NCBI RefSeq assembly: GCF_000384075.1
Contig: NZ_KB913025.1
Coordinates: 3,202,045 to 3,266,044 of the forward strand
Length of the DNA: 64,000 nucleotides
From: Methylovulum miyakonense HT12
GTDB taxonomy: Bacteria; Pseudomonadota; Gammaproteobacteria; Methylococcales; Methylomonadaceae
Direction: 5' to 3'
Every line of letters starts with the position of its first letter. Position 1 is the stretch's first letter. Made by a program: the position numbers and the translations under genes. Below are positions 35,936 through 44,733 of this stretch, in pieces. Under the pieces are notes generated by a model. The model had not been told where the DNA came from. It ran no database searches and was given only the letters and a program-made list of their open reading frames with translations.

Positions 35936-36220
35936 TTATAGCCGCTTCGCCGCTGTTTTATAAACCGCGTTGCGCTCCCGTTTACCGATTGCCACTACTA
36001 AAATGACCAGCTCTTGGTCACGCACTTCATAAACTAATCTGAAACCCGCTTTACGCAGCTTGATTTTGTAGCAGTTTTTAAGGCCACTAAGCCTCGCACT
36101 TTCTATGCGCGGATTTTCTTTTAGAGTATGCAACTTTTTAGCAAACTGCTCGCGGATACTGGGCGCAAGGTCATGCCATTCTTGCCAAGCCTGCTCTTTG
36201 AAACGAAGCTTAAAGCTCAT
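35936..36220 (-). CDS. RelE-family toxin
   Basis: The 94-residue basic protein has the RelE pattern (YKLRF-type start KLRFKEQAWQEWHDLAPSIREQFAKKL, LSGLKNCYKIKLRKAGFRLVYEV and IGKRERNAVYK). RelE toxins cleave mRNA in the ribosomal A site. Its start lies within the end of the antitoxin gene (36210-36220 overlap), indicating one operon. Confidence 0.92.
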   Translation of the reverse strand: MSFKLRFKEQAWQEWHDLAPSIREQFAKKLHTLKENPRIESARLSGLKNCYKIKLRKAGFRLVYEVRDQELVILVVAIGKRERNAVYKTAAKRL

Positions 36221-36458
36221 CCCAAGCCACTTCTATTTCCGGTTGAAGTTTTCTCGATTCAACAATAGCAGCCAATTCAGCATCTTCGATTTTATCCAGC
36301 AATAATTCATAAGCTTTAGCCGGAATGCAATAAAACGCAGGTTCATTATGGTCAAGTATTGCCACCGGAAAACCATCCCCAGAGGCTACTGTTGCCAATG
36401 GGTTGTTTTTGAGTTCGGCAAGGCTAGCAGCGGTTTCTGCAAGAATAGTGGTTGTCAT
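36210..36458 (-). CDS. Phd/RelB-type antitoxin
   Basis: The 82-residue protein (MTTTILAETAASLAELKNNPLATVAS..FPVAILDHNEPAFYCIPAKAYELLLDK) matches Phd/YefM/RelB antitoxins. ATG 36458 is chosen because it forms an ATGA overlap with the stop of the broken nuclease gene upstream, suggesting one former operon. An upstream in-frame ATG at 36473 is possible. It pairs with the RelE toxin downstream. Confidence 0.88.
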   Translation of the reverse strand: MTTTILAETAASLAELKNNPLATVASGDGFPVAILDHNEPAFYCIPAKAYELLLDKIEDAELAAIVESRKLQPEIEVAWDEL

Positions 36459-36847
36459 GCTATCTTTTCCCATTTTGAAAGATGTGGAGAAATGTCGTCT
36501 ATAACTTTTTTATAGGAATCGTTCGATTTGCAAGAAATGCTTAATTTTTTCTTTTGTCCTTTTATAGTTTCTGCTTCATCTTTCGATAAGATATAAAATT
36601 TTTCGTCTTCATCTATGACCACAATAAGCAAAAAATCATATCTATCTTTAAGGTCAACACTATTATTCTTACTTTATGTTTTGTAAAAATGTAGTTTTTA
36701 CCTGAATTCTTTTAACAGTGTCGTTGGGCAAAACTACAACAATATCCCAATCTGATTGTGTGTCGCTATTTGCACGATAAGCCTCTATATCTTTTTTAAG
36801 CAACTCAGCCTTACAAGATGCTCTCCAATGGCACCGATTGCTTTCAT
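36457..36847 (-). pseudogene. Broken gene for a PD-(D/E)XK-like nuclease family protein
   Basis: Minus-strand pieces in different frames read, in order, MKAIGAIGEHLVRL, then KAELLKKDIEAYRANSD with SDWDIVVVLPNDTVKRIQVKTT, then SVDLKDRYDFLLIVVIDEDEKFYIL and finally HLSKWEKIA. The (D/Q)xK core and the GEHLV start resemble DUF4365-like or intron-endonuclease-type proteins. Two frameshifts (about 36810 and 36678) break it. It is AT-rich and lies between fhcA and the antitoxin, so the fhc operon was probably invaded by a defence cargo that is now decaying. The start ATG at 36847 is inferred. Confidence 0.7.
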
Positions 36848-36875
36848 TGTCATGCTGCGAAGTCTCATTGGAGGT

Positions 36876-38531
36876 TTATCCTTTCAAGGGATGCACCGTA
36901 ATACTCCCCCGCCCATCTTCAGTAATTTCTTCATCGCTAATCTTGAAATTACCCAGTTTCATGGTCAGGTAACGGTCAAAATACTCTTTCAAACCTTTTT
37001 CGACTGATGGGTCAAAGTCTGGTTTAACGGTGTGCGTGGTGCCCCATTTGGTAGCAACGACTTTGCCGTCCACGACAACCAGCTCGCCGTCCTTAAAGAC
37101 ATAATCGGGCTTCTCGAACATTTGTTCACGGTTGGGGTTGTCGGTGTAGACGGTGATATCCGCCCAGTTACCGGCGCTTAACCCGCCGCGGTCTTTCAAG
37201 CCTATCAGTTTGGCTGCGCCGGCGCGGGTCATGATGGCGATTTCCTGCAAGCTGTATTCGCGGTCTATCGAGGCCAGCGTAGTCATTTTTTGCGCTTCGG
37301 GGTGGATAGTCGCCAGCATGTCGTTGCGGAAAGATTTATCCATCAGCAAGCGGATCAGATGCGGATAGCACGTGAACGGCGCGCCGTTCGGGTGATCGGT
37401 AGTCAGGAAAATGCGCCACGGGTCATCGACCAGCAGGAAGGTTTCCAGGCCTATCGCCCATTGCAAGGCGTTAACGAAGTTCTGGTCCTTGTATTTGAAC
37501 GGCACGACGCCGCAACCGGCATCGCATTCGATGTCCATCGTCACCCATTTGTTCGGGCTGGCATGTTTGTGGTTGGCGTGCTGACGCATGCTGTCACCGG
37601 ACGCGGTGACGGTTTGCCCGAACAGGATTTGCCCGACATCTATCGTGATATTCTTGTTTTTATTGACCGCTTCGGCAATCTGCGCCGCGCCGGACGAGAA
37701 CTTGAAATCGCCTTCCGTGCCGTAACTGTGGAACTGGATATGCGTCAAGTGCATGGGCAGGCCACCAATGCCCTGGATGGTGTCCAGCGTGGTTTGCATA
37801 TTGCCGGGTACGCCGAGGTTACAGCCGTGGACGTGCAGCGGATGGCTGACGCCGATTTCTTTAACGGCGGTTGCCAACACTTGCAGAATCTCGCGCGGCG
37901 ATACACCGTAATGGCTATTTTGCTCGTCCAGATCGAGCTTGCGTTGGTTGAATTTGAAGGCATTGATGCCGCCGGGATTGACGACTTTAATGCCGATGGC
38001 TTTGGCGGATTGTATCGTCCACGCGACATAGTCGTTAATGGCTTTTTGGTCTTTTTTAGCCGTCAGCATGCGCAGCAGATAATCATCGCTGCCGAGCATG
38101 ACGTAACCGCCTTTATCCAAAATCGGGATGTCACCCATTTCCATGTGCGCTTGGCGGGCATTGATCGGCAAGAGCGCGGGTTCAAAACCTGCGGTATAAC
38201 CCATCTCGGCGTAGCGGTAGCCTGTCACAAACGTGCTGGGCATCGCGTGGCCGCAGCCGGAGCGGCAGATATGGGTGCTGGCGACCGGGTCTTGCCGGTG
38301 GTCTTCCGGTAACAAGGTACGTGCGATATTGCCTTTACCGCCGCCAATGTGGGTGTGCATGTCGATAGCGCCAGACATCACCACTTTGCCTTTTAGGTCG
38401 TATTCTTTATCGGGCTTGGCATCGGCGGGCGGGTTGATGATGCGCCCGTTTCCGATGTAAATGTCCTGTTGTTGTCCGGCGATGCCTGCGGCGGGGTCGT
38501 AGACGGTGCCGCCGCTCAATTTGATTAACAT
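36876..38531 (-). CDS. fhcA: Formyltransferase/hydrolase complex subunit A
   Basis: The 551-residue amidohydrolase-type subunit (SGAIDMHTHIGGGKGN with metal-binding HxH, then HLTHIQFHSYG, and the TTDHPNGAPFTCYPHLIR segment) matches FhcA/FwdA. It hydrolyses formyl-methanofuran to formate in the methylotrophic complex. It follows fhcB and precedes an insert rather than fhcD. ATG 38531 is used. Confidence 0.96.
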   Translation of the reverse strand: MLIKLSGGTVYDPAAGIAGQQQDIYIGNGRIINPPADAKPDKEYDLKGKVVMSGAIDMHTHIGGGKGNIARTLLPEDHRQDPVASTHICRSGCGHAMPSTFVTGYRYAEMGYTAGFEPALLPINARQAHMEMGDIPILDKGGYVMLGSDDYLLRMLTAKKDQKAINDYVAWTIQSAKAIGIKVVNPGGINAFKFNQRKLDLDEQNSHYGVSPREILQVLATAVKEIGVSHPLHVHGCNLGVPGNMQTTLDTIQGIGGLPMHLTHIQFHSYGTEGDFKFSSGAAQIAEAVNKNKNITIDVGQILFGQTVTASGDSMRQHANHKHASPNKWVTMDIECDAGCGVVPFKYKDQNFVNALQWAIGLETFLLVDDPWRIFLTTDHPNGAPFTCYPHLIRLLMDKSFRNDMLATIHPEAQKMTTLASIDREYSLQEIAIMTRAGAAKLIGLKDRGGLSAGNWADITVYTDNPNREQMFEKPDYVFKDGELVVVDGKVVATKWGTTHTVKPDFDPSVEKGLKEYFDRYLTMKLGNFKISDEEITEDGRGSITVHPLKG

Positions 38532-38553
38532 GATGTTTCCTTAATGCTTTTTC

Positions 38554-38632
38554 TGTAGGTTGGGTTAGCGTGGGTGTAACCCAAGTTCGGTGGACTGAAT
38601 TGTTGGGCTTCCTTGCGTCAGCCCAACCTACA
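38554..38632. repeat. Interspersed palindromic repeat, copy B, overlapping the end of fhcB
   Basis: TGTAGGTTGGGTTAGCG (38554-38570) pairs with CGTCAGCCCAACCTACA (38616-38632), one mismatch group. GGGCTTCCTTGCGTCAGCCCA and CCTACATTGT are shared with copy A at 19245-19324. The right arm holds the fhcB stop codon (38618-38620) and its last codons, so the repeat replaced the original 3' end. Confidence 0.82.
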
Positions 38633-39883
38633 TTGTCGTTCTATTGCATTCAGCACATCTGCGGTGCTGGGTAGTCCCGAATCCCGCAATTTTTTCAGAC
38701 GGATGGCGACGACGTTATCCATACGGTAAGCGTGTCCGGCGTGGTCAATACCAGGCGTGCCGACAGGGATAAATACATCCGGTTCTTTGGTGAAAGTCAT
38801 GCCAGAACGTCCGACGACAATGGTTGGTAAATCCGTTACGGGCGGAACAGAAACGGGATTAAACGCTTGCACCCAAACCAGTGTGTCCGCTTCGCCACTT
38901 GCCAACAATTCGCGCGTGTCATTCAAAAAGGGATCGTATTCGGGATAACCACGGCTAAAACGCGTCCGTGCCGGATAGCCTGTCGTCCAGCCGCAGACTT
39001 GATTGGCGGTTTGGTCACCTTCTTTGCCTGCCAGCGGCAAGCCGGAGCAGCGGACGTTTTGGTCGTTCAGGTCTTTAACCATTTCCGACAGCATTTGCAC
39101 GGTCAGTTCGGCTTGGCTATAAGCCAATGCGCCTGCCGCCCAAGTCACCACGCCGTATTTGGCGGCTTTGAGCTGGTCGGCAATGGCTTGTAAATCGGCG
39201 ACAGCAATGCCGGCGACACTTTCAGCACGGATCGGCTGTTTTTTGACCAACGCCCGTAATACCGCCATCACTTCCGGCAAATCCACAGTAGCGCATTCCA
39301 AAACGTGGGCTTTGGTGCCGTTAGGTGAAGTGGACGCTACTCCAGATGGGGCTTTGCCGAGATAAATCACTTGGCGTTGGCTGGTGTCTTCCAAAAACAT
39401 CGCCTCCGTCCACAAATACCGTTCGAAAAAGCGCGGCGCGAAGGCTTCCAGATCCGTACCGACCACTAATAATAAGTCGCAACGGTTTTTTACTTCCGCC
39501 AGTGTGGTGTTCATCCAACCGGAATCTTGCAAAGCTAAGAAGTTATTCCGTGCGCCGACAAAATTCATATTATCGACCACCGCGCCACACCGGTCTGCCA
39601 AGGCCAACAGTCCGCGCATCCCGTTGACATCCGTCGCGCAACCGCCGATCACAGGCAGCTTGGTGCCTTTTAATAAATCCGCCGCTTTGGCCACAGCGGC
39701 TTCTAGGCTCGCTTCCTTGCCGTCCACGCGGGGGCGGGTGTCCGTGATGGCGTGTTCAAACAGCGGCGTGTTGACCGCGCAGCCGTTGGCCGTCACTTTC
39801 AGCGATACGCCGTCCACCTGGATGCTCAGGTCATCGGTGCCGATACCGCAAAAAGGACTGGGTACTTCAGTTATTTCAGTCAT
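38618..39883 (-). CDS. fhcB: Formyltransferase/hydrolase complex subunit B
   Basis: The 421-residue protein resembles the molybdopterin-oxidoreductase-type FwdB/FhcB: CGIGTDDLSI near the start, TKLPVIGGCATDVNGMRGLL and PDVFIPVGTPGIDHAGHAYRMDNVVAIRLKK near the end. In methylotrophs FhcB lacks the catalytic role of archaeal FwdB and is a structural subunit. The last codons (QCRLG) and stop lie in a palindromic repeat. It is divergent from the OmpA gene, 540 bases away. Confidence 0.95.
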   Translation of the reverse strand: MTEITEVPSPFCGIGTDDLSIQVDGVSLKVTANGCAVNTPLFEHAITDTRPRVDGKEASLEAAVAKAADLLKGTKLPVIGGCATDVNGMRGLLALADRCGAVVDNMNFVGARNNFLALQDSGWMNTTLAEVKNRCDLLLVVGTDLEAFAPRFFERYLWTEAMFLEDTSQRQVIYLGKAPSGVASTSPNGTKAHVLECATVDLPEVMAVLRALVKKQPIRAESVAGIAVADLQAIADQLKAAKYGVVTWAAGALAYSQAELTVQMLSEMVKDLNDQNVRCSGLPLAGKEGDQTANQVCGWTTGYPARTRFSRGYPEYDPFLNDTRELLASGEADTLVWVQAFNPVSVPPVTDLPTIVVGRSGMTFTKEPDVFIPVGTPGIDHAGHAYRMDNVVAIRLKKLRDSGLPSTADVLNAIERQCRLG

Positions 39884-40425
39884 TGAACTGTCCTTCGAAT
39901 GTTGTTTTTTAGTTTAAACCATTAACCGCTAGCGTCTTATGCGGTTATTTTAGCTTGAATTGTTTGGGCTGTCTTGATGTACGAGATAATAAGGGAATTA
40001 ACCGGATTTCATTCGGGTTAATGCGGTTTGGGTGTTTTGGATAAAATGGCCGGCCCAGGGATATTGGATGGAAAAACGGATAATTAAAAAATAAACTTTT
40101 GTTTCAATAGGGGTTTAAAATTAATTTCCTACAAAATTTTAACCGGACTGTCAACAATACATCCGCTGTGGTGGACAAAAATATTTGCCCTGGTTTTGAT
40201 TTATCATTTAAATGAGCTATACTTTGTATCAATAAAGCCACTTTAATTATCAAAGTAACAACATAATTTTTGTAAGTTGCTAAAAAACGATACCTATCGT
40301 TTATCAGACCGCAAAGGATGTTATGCCCGGCAGCTGTGTTAAAGCCTTGTGTATGGATCAGGAATAAAGTACGTATTGATATTTTTGATTCGCCTATTTA
40401 TCCCTCAACTCTCTAGGAAAATTGT
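39884..40425. other. Divergent intergenic region, fhcB/ompA
   Basis: These 542 bases hold no gene and are AT-rich. They contain the probable ompA promoter (40196-40223) and a long ompA leader, plus the fhcB upstream region. A small hairpin-like AACCGCTAGCGTCTTATGCGGTT lies at about 39921-39943. Confidence 0.5.
40196..40223 (+). promoter_or_regulatory. Sigma-70-like promoter of the OmpA gene
   Basis: TTGATT (-35, 40196-40201) and TATACT (-10, 40218-40223) are separated by 16 bases. This would give a leader of about 195 bases before ATG 40426. Assignment rests on consensus only. Confidence 0.5.
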
Positions 40426-41478
40426 ATGAAAAAGTCACATTTACTGGCTCTGGCCACTCTAACCAGTGTAAGCATGATGTCAATTGCCCAAGCTGATGAA
40501 CTTGTAGATAACAGATGGTATGTCGCGCCTTTCGGCTCTTATATCCACACGGGCGGTGATCGTGGTGCAGAAGATGGCTGGGGTGCGGGTATGGGCGTAG
40601 GTAAAATGCTGGATAAGCATTTTAATGTTGAAATTAGGGGGTTTTATCAAGAATATGATGCCAACCCTGTAGGTGAATGGAAAAATGGAGGCGGCACAGT
40701 CGATTTACAATATTATTTTTCGCGTAATAAACTGGCCCCTTACACTGTCATTGGTGCAGGTGGCATGGCCACTTCAGCGGGTGGGGTAAGCCGTAACGGT
40801 TCTTTTATCGGCGAGGCTGGCGCTGGTTTGGCTTATGAAATAAACGATAATTTCTTGTTGCGTGGTGATGTCCGCTACCGCTACAACAACAATTTCGACA
40901 CCACCTATGGCCGGAATACCGATGAATTCCACGACATGGTAGTCAATGTCGGTTTCGTTGTCCCTTTCGGACCTAAGCCAACTGCGCCTGTGGCATTTGA
41001 GATGCCCGCACCAGCGCCAGTTGTAAAAGCCCCTGATTGCTCAACTTTGGATTCCGATTCTGACGGCGTTAACGATTGCCTGGATAAATGCCCTGCAACA
41101 ATTGCAGGTAGCAAAGTGGATTTTGAGGGCTGCCCAATTAGTCTGGAGCTTAAAGGTGTGAACTTCAAGCTTGATTCGGCGGAACTGACGGTTAATGCGA
41201 TGAGCATCCTTGACAGTGTTGCTGCAAGCCTGATGGGATATCCTGAAAAAGATGACATTGAAGTGCGCGGACACACTAGCAGCGAAGCGAGCGATGCCTA
41301 CAACATGAGGCTGTCACAAAGACGTTCACAATCAGTTGTCAATTATCTGAAAATGAAAGGTGTGACTAACCGTTTGACAGCGAGGGGTTTTGGTGAAAGC
41401 CAACCGATTGCTGACAATGCGACAGAAGAAGGCAGATCATTGAACCGTCGTGTTGAATTAATCTGGATGGGCAAGTAA
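40426..41478 (+). CDS. OmpA-family outer membrane protein
   Basis: The 350-residue protein has a signal peptide cleaved after AQA (about residue 23), an eight-stranded beta-barrel region (about 28-185), and a Pro/Ala linker with Asp-rich TSP3-like repeat (PDCSTLDSDSDGVNDCLDKCP). The C-terminal OmpA domain follows (VNFKLDSAELTVNAM..., RGHTSSEASDAYNMRLSQRRSQSVVNYL...NRRVELIW), which binds peptidoglycan. It ties the outer membrane to the wall. A strong terminator follows. Confidence 0.93.
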   Translation: MKKSHLLALATLTSVSMMSIAQADELVDNRWYVAPFGSYIHTGGDRGAEDGWGAGMGVGKMLDKHFNVEIRGFYQEYDANPVGEWKNGGGTVDLQYYFSRNKLAPYTVIGAGGMATSAGGVSRNGSFIGEAGAGLAYEINDNFLLRGDVRYRYNNNFDTTYGRNTDEFHDMVVNVGFVVPFGPKPTAPVAFEMPAPAPVVKAPDCSTLDSDSDGVNDCLDKCPATIAGSKVDFEGCPISLELKGVNFKLDSAELTVNAMSILDSVAASLMGYPEKDDIEVRGHTSSEASDAYNMRLSQRRSQSVVNYLKMKGVTNRLTARGFGESQPIADNATEEGRSLNRRVELIWMGK

Positions 41479-41503
41479 TCGCTTACGTCCCCGTCTGTTA
41501 AAA

Positions 41504-41530
41504 AACCCGCTGTGATGGCGGGTTTTTTTT
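41504..41530 (+). terminator. Rho-independent terminator after the OmpA gene
   Basis: AACCCGC (41504-41510) pairs with GCGGGTT (41518-41524) around a 7-base loop, followed by a run of T to 41530. Confidence 0.92.
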
Positions 41531-41617
41531 ACCCTAAAATTAGCCGCTTCCGGCTTGGCTTTGGTTGATATGATGCAGGAATAAAAATGCATTGCCAGTC
41601 CAGAATGAACTTTAGGC

Positions 41618-41659
41618 TATAATTTTGGGAATCCATCAACCATTAGAGATGGTTTTTTT
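41618..41659 (+). promoter_or_regulatory. TATAAT box and hairpin before the type I secretion operon
   Basis: TATAAT (41618-41623) is a good -10 box, though its -35 is unclear. Just downstream AACCAT (41638-41643) pairs with ATGGTT (41649-41654), followed by seven T's, forming a terminator-like leader 20 bases before the ribosome binding region of the ABC gene. An attenuation-like control is possible. Confidence 0.4.
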
Positions 41660-41679
41660 ATCAACAGGAAGTCGTTATC

Positions 41680-43386
41680 ATGCGTTTGCCCGCTTCAGAA
41701 CTCGCCCAGGCCATTAAGCATTGCCGCCAATCTTTTCAATCTGCCGCTATTTTTAGTTTGTTTATCAATTTGCTGATGCTGTTGCCGGCCATCTACATGA
41801 TGCAGGTGTATGACCGGGTGTTAGGCAGTAACAGCACTTCGACCTTGCTTATGCTAACGCTACTGGCGGTCGTTTTATTTGCTATGTTAGGGGCGTTGGA
41901 ATGGATACGTTCACAAATCCTGATCCGGGTCAGCACACGCTTTGATGTACTGTTAAATGAGCGCCTATATAAGGTGTTGTTCAGGCAGGCATTGGTTAGC
42001 GGCGGTAAAAGTAGCACCCAGCCCTTAAGTGATTTGCTGGTATTGCGCCAATTTTTGACGGGCAATGGCCTGTTTGCGTTTTTTGATGCCCCGTGGTTGC
42101 CCGTTTATGTCGGTTTATTGTTTTTGTTCCATCCGACTTTTGGGGTGGTCGCCATTATTTCTGCTGTGTTGTTGATTCTGTTGGCAATATGGAATGAGCG
42201 GGCGACACATGATGATTTGGAGCAAGCCAACCGTGTGTCAGTGGAAAGCGCCAATATCACCGCACGTAATTTGCGTAATGCCGAAGTTGTCCACGCGTTA
42301 GGGATGTTGCCGGATTTGATGTCGCGTTGGCAAGACAAGCAACAGCGGCTGATCATGTTGCAGGCGGTTGCCAGCGAGAAAGCGGGGTTGATTGCGGCCA
42401 TGTCCAAAACTTACCGGTTGACAATCCAATCGTTGATCTTAGGGTTGGGGGCGTGGCTGGCGATAGAAAAACAGATCAGCCCTGGCGTTATGATTGGTGG
42501 CTCAATTTTGTTAGGCCGGGCATTGGCGCCAATTGATCTGATGATAGGAAGCTGGAAACAGTTTTTGAGTGCGCGTACCGCTTATGAACGGTTAAATACC
42601 CTGCTCGCCCAGTTCCCCGTTGAGCCCGAGCGTATGTCGCTACCCGCCCCCAAAGGTGAGTTGCGTGCCGAGCAGGCTGTGGTCGCGCCGCCAGGTGCAA
42701 AATATGCGGTTATCAAAGGCGTTAATTTTGTGATCCAGCCTGGCGCCTTTGTTGCCTTAATTGGTTCCAGCGCATCCGGCAAATCCACATTAGCAAGGGC
42801 GTTGCTAGGCATCTGGCCAGTGGCCAATGGTGCGATACGTCTTGATGGCGCTGATGTCGGCCATTGCGACCGGACTTTGGTTGGCCAATACATTGGTTAT
42901 CTGCCGCAAGACATAGAATTGTTCGACGGTACGATTGCCGATAATATTGCCCGTTTTGGTGAGCTGGATAGCAATAAGGTCGTTGCGGCCGCACAAGCGG
43001 CGGGTGTCCACGAGATGATCTTGCATCTGCCACAAGGTTACGATACCGAAATAGGCGGTAGTGGCGGCGTATTGTCCGCCGGGCAAAGGCAGCGTGTGGG
43101 GTTGGCGCGGGCATTATATGGCGACCCGGTGTTGGTGGTGTTGGATGAGCCAAACTCCAATCTTGATGACCAGGGTGAGCAAGCGTTGGCCAGGGCTTTA
43201 TTAACATTGAAACAGCGGGGCAGTACGATTATTGTGATTACCCACCGTGTAGGGATTTTAGGGTTGGTTGACCGCATCATGGTGTTAAACGAAGGCGCCA
43301 TAGTGCTAGATGGCCCGCGCGATGAAGTGCTGGCGAAACTTAACCAACGGCAACTGCAACCTGCCACTCCGGGAACCTCAGCATGA
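41680..43386 (+). CDS. Type I secretion ABC transporter (PrtD-like)
   Basis: The 568-residue exporter has an N-terminal membrane domain (about 20-310) and a C-terminal ATPase: Walker A GSSASGKST, signature LSAGQRQR, Walker B VLVVLDEPNSNLDD. It lacks a C39 peptidase domain, so it belongs to the RTX-exporting PrtD class. It forms the inner-membrane motor of a type I system with the following HlyD- and TolC-type genes. The stop overlaps the next ATG in ATGA. Confidence 0.95.
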   Translation: MRLPASELAQAIKHCRQSFQSAAIFSLFINLLMLLPAIYMMQVYDRVLGSNSTSTLLMLTLLAVVLFAMLGALEWIRSQILIRVSTRFDVLLNERLYKVLFRQALVSGGKSSTQPLSDLLVLRQFLTGNGLFAFFDAPWLPVYVGLLFLFHPTFGVVAIISAVLLILLAIWNERATHDDLEQANRVSVESANITARNLRNAEVVHALGMLPDLMSRWQDKQQRLIMLQAVASEKAGLIAAMSKTYRLTIQSLILGLGAWLAIEKQISPGVMIGGSILLGRALAPIDLMIGSWKQFLSARTAYERLNTLLAQFPVEPERMSLPAPKGELRAEQAVVAPPGAKYAVIKGVNFVIQPGAFVALIGSSASGKSTLARALLGIWPVANGAIRLDGADVGHCDRTLVGQYIGYLPQDIELFDGTIADNIARFGELDSNKVVAAAQAAGVHEMILHLPQGYDTEIGGSGGVLSAGQRQRVGLARALYGDPVLVVLDEPNSNLDDQGEQALARALLTLKQRGSTIIVITHRVGILGLVDRIMVLNEGAIVLDGPRDEVLAKLNQRQLQPATPGTSA

Positions 43387-44729
43387 TTTCTTCTGATAAA
43401 CAAGCTATTGATAGAAAAAAAGATATGGACATTAACCGTTATGCCGATGATGCCCCGATACGCCGTATAGGTTATGTTATTGTCATTTTAATTTTTGGTT
43501 TTTTTGGGGCCTGGTCTGCTTTAGCCCCGCTGGGCAGCGCAGCTTTGGCGCCCGGCAGCGTCACTGTGGAAGGTTACCGTAAAACCGTGCAGCATTTGGA
43601 GGGCGGGATTATCAAGGCCCTGCATGTCCGGGATGGGGACACCGTCACTAAAGGCCAGGTTTTGATTGAACTTGAAGACACTTCGTCACGGGCGCAACTG
43701 GAAACGTTGCGTGGCCAGTTATTTTCGGCGCTGGCGCGGGAGGCGCGTTTGACTGCTGAACGCGATGGCATGGCCACGGTAAGTTATCCTGAGTTATTGA
43801 AAAATGAAATTCAAGATCCCCGTGCCCAGGAAGCCATCCGCGTTCAAGACCAATCGTTTACTGTACGTAAACACTCCCGTAATGGTGAGATCAATATCCT
43901 ACAAGAACAGCGCCGGCAATTGTCCGCCAAGATTGAAGGCATTAAAGCGCAAAAAAATAGCCGGAACAGCCTGGTCGATTCGCTAAGTAAGGATTTGGTT
44001 GATTTCCGTGCCATGCTCAAGGAAGGCTATATGGAGAAGCAAAAAGTCACCGAACTCGAAAGGCGGCTGACAGAGGCCAAAGGTGATGAAGGCGATTTCA
44101 CGGCCAATATCGCCACCGCGCAAACGCAAATTAGCGAAACGTCGTTAAAAATACTGCAAATAGAAAAAGAGTTCCAGCGGCAAGTCATTGAGGAACTCAG
44201 TAAAGTGCAAACTGAGTTGTCGGAGTTGCGCGAAAAAATCCAATGGTTGGATGATACGGTCACCCGGACCGTCATCAAAGCCCCTGATGCGGGTATGGTG
44301 CTGGGTTTGACGGTACATACGCTGGGGGCGGTTGTTCCGCCGGGCGGGCATCTGCTCGACATCGTGCCCCAGCAGGAAAAGTTGCTGATTGAAGCGCAAG
44401 TGTCACCGATAGATATAGACCGTGTGCATATTGGCCAGACTACGGAAATCCGTTTTAGCGCATTTAAGAGCGCAAAAACGCCCAAGGTTTCAGGCCGATT
44501 GATCGCGCTTTCCGCAGACCGTTTAAGCGATGAAAAAAAAGAGGTCAGCTATTATCTTGCCAGGGTGGAAGTTGACCAGGAGGGGCTTAAAGAATTGACC
44601 GGGCGTGGTTTGATTTTATTGCCAGGCATGCCGGCCGAGGTGTTGATCAATACCGGGGACCGCACTTTTCTTGAATATCTGATGCAGCCTTTAAGCAATA
44701 TATTCGCCCGCTCGTTAATTGAGGATTAA
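43383..44729 (+). CDS. HlyD-family membrane fusion protein
   Basis: The 448-residue protein has an N-terminal membrane helix (YVIVILIFGFFGAWSALAPLG), a lipoyl-like hairpin (GGIIKALHVRDGDTVTKGQVLIEL), a long coiled-coil (about 110-300) and a C-terminal barrel (SPIDIDRVHIGQTTEIRFSAFK, LPGMPAEVLINTGDRT). It is the periplasmic adaptor linking the ABC exporter to the TolC-like channel. It is translationally coupled to the ABC gene by a 4-base overlap. Confidence 0.95.
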   Translation: MISSDKQAIDRKKDMDINRYADDAPIRRIGYVIVILIFGFFGAWSALAPLGSAALAPGSVTVEGYRKTVQHLEGGIIKALHVRDGDTVTKGQVLIELEDTSSRAQLETLRGQLFSALAREARLTAERDGMATVSYPELLKNEIQDPRAQEAIRVQDQSFTVRKHSRNGEINILQEQRRQLSAKIEGIKAQKNSRNSLVDSLSKDLVDFRAMLKEGYMEKQKVTELERRLTEAKGDEGDFTANIATAQTQISETSLKILQIEKEFQRQVIEELSKVQTELSELREKIQWLDDTVTRTVIKAPDAGMVLGLTVHTLGAVVPPGGHLLDIVPQQEKLLIEAQVSPIDIDRVHIGQTTEIRFSAFKSAKTPKVSGRLIALSADRLSDEKKEVSYYLARVEVDQEGLKELTGRGLILLPGMPAEVLINTGDRTFLEYLMQPLSNIFARSLIED

Positions 44730-44733
44730 GCAG

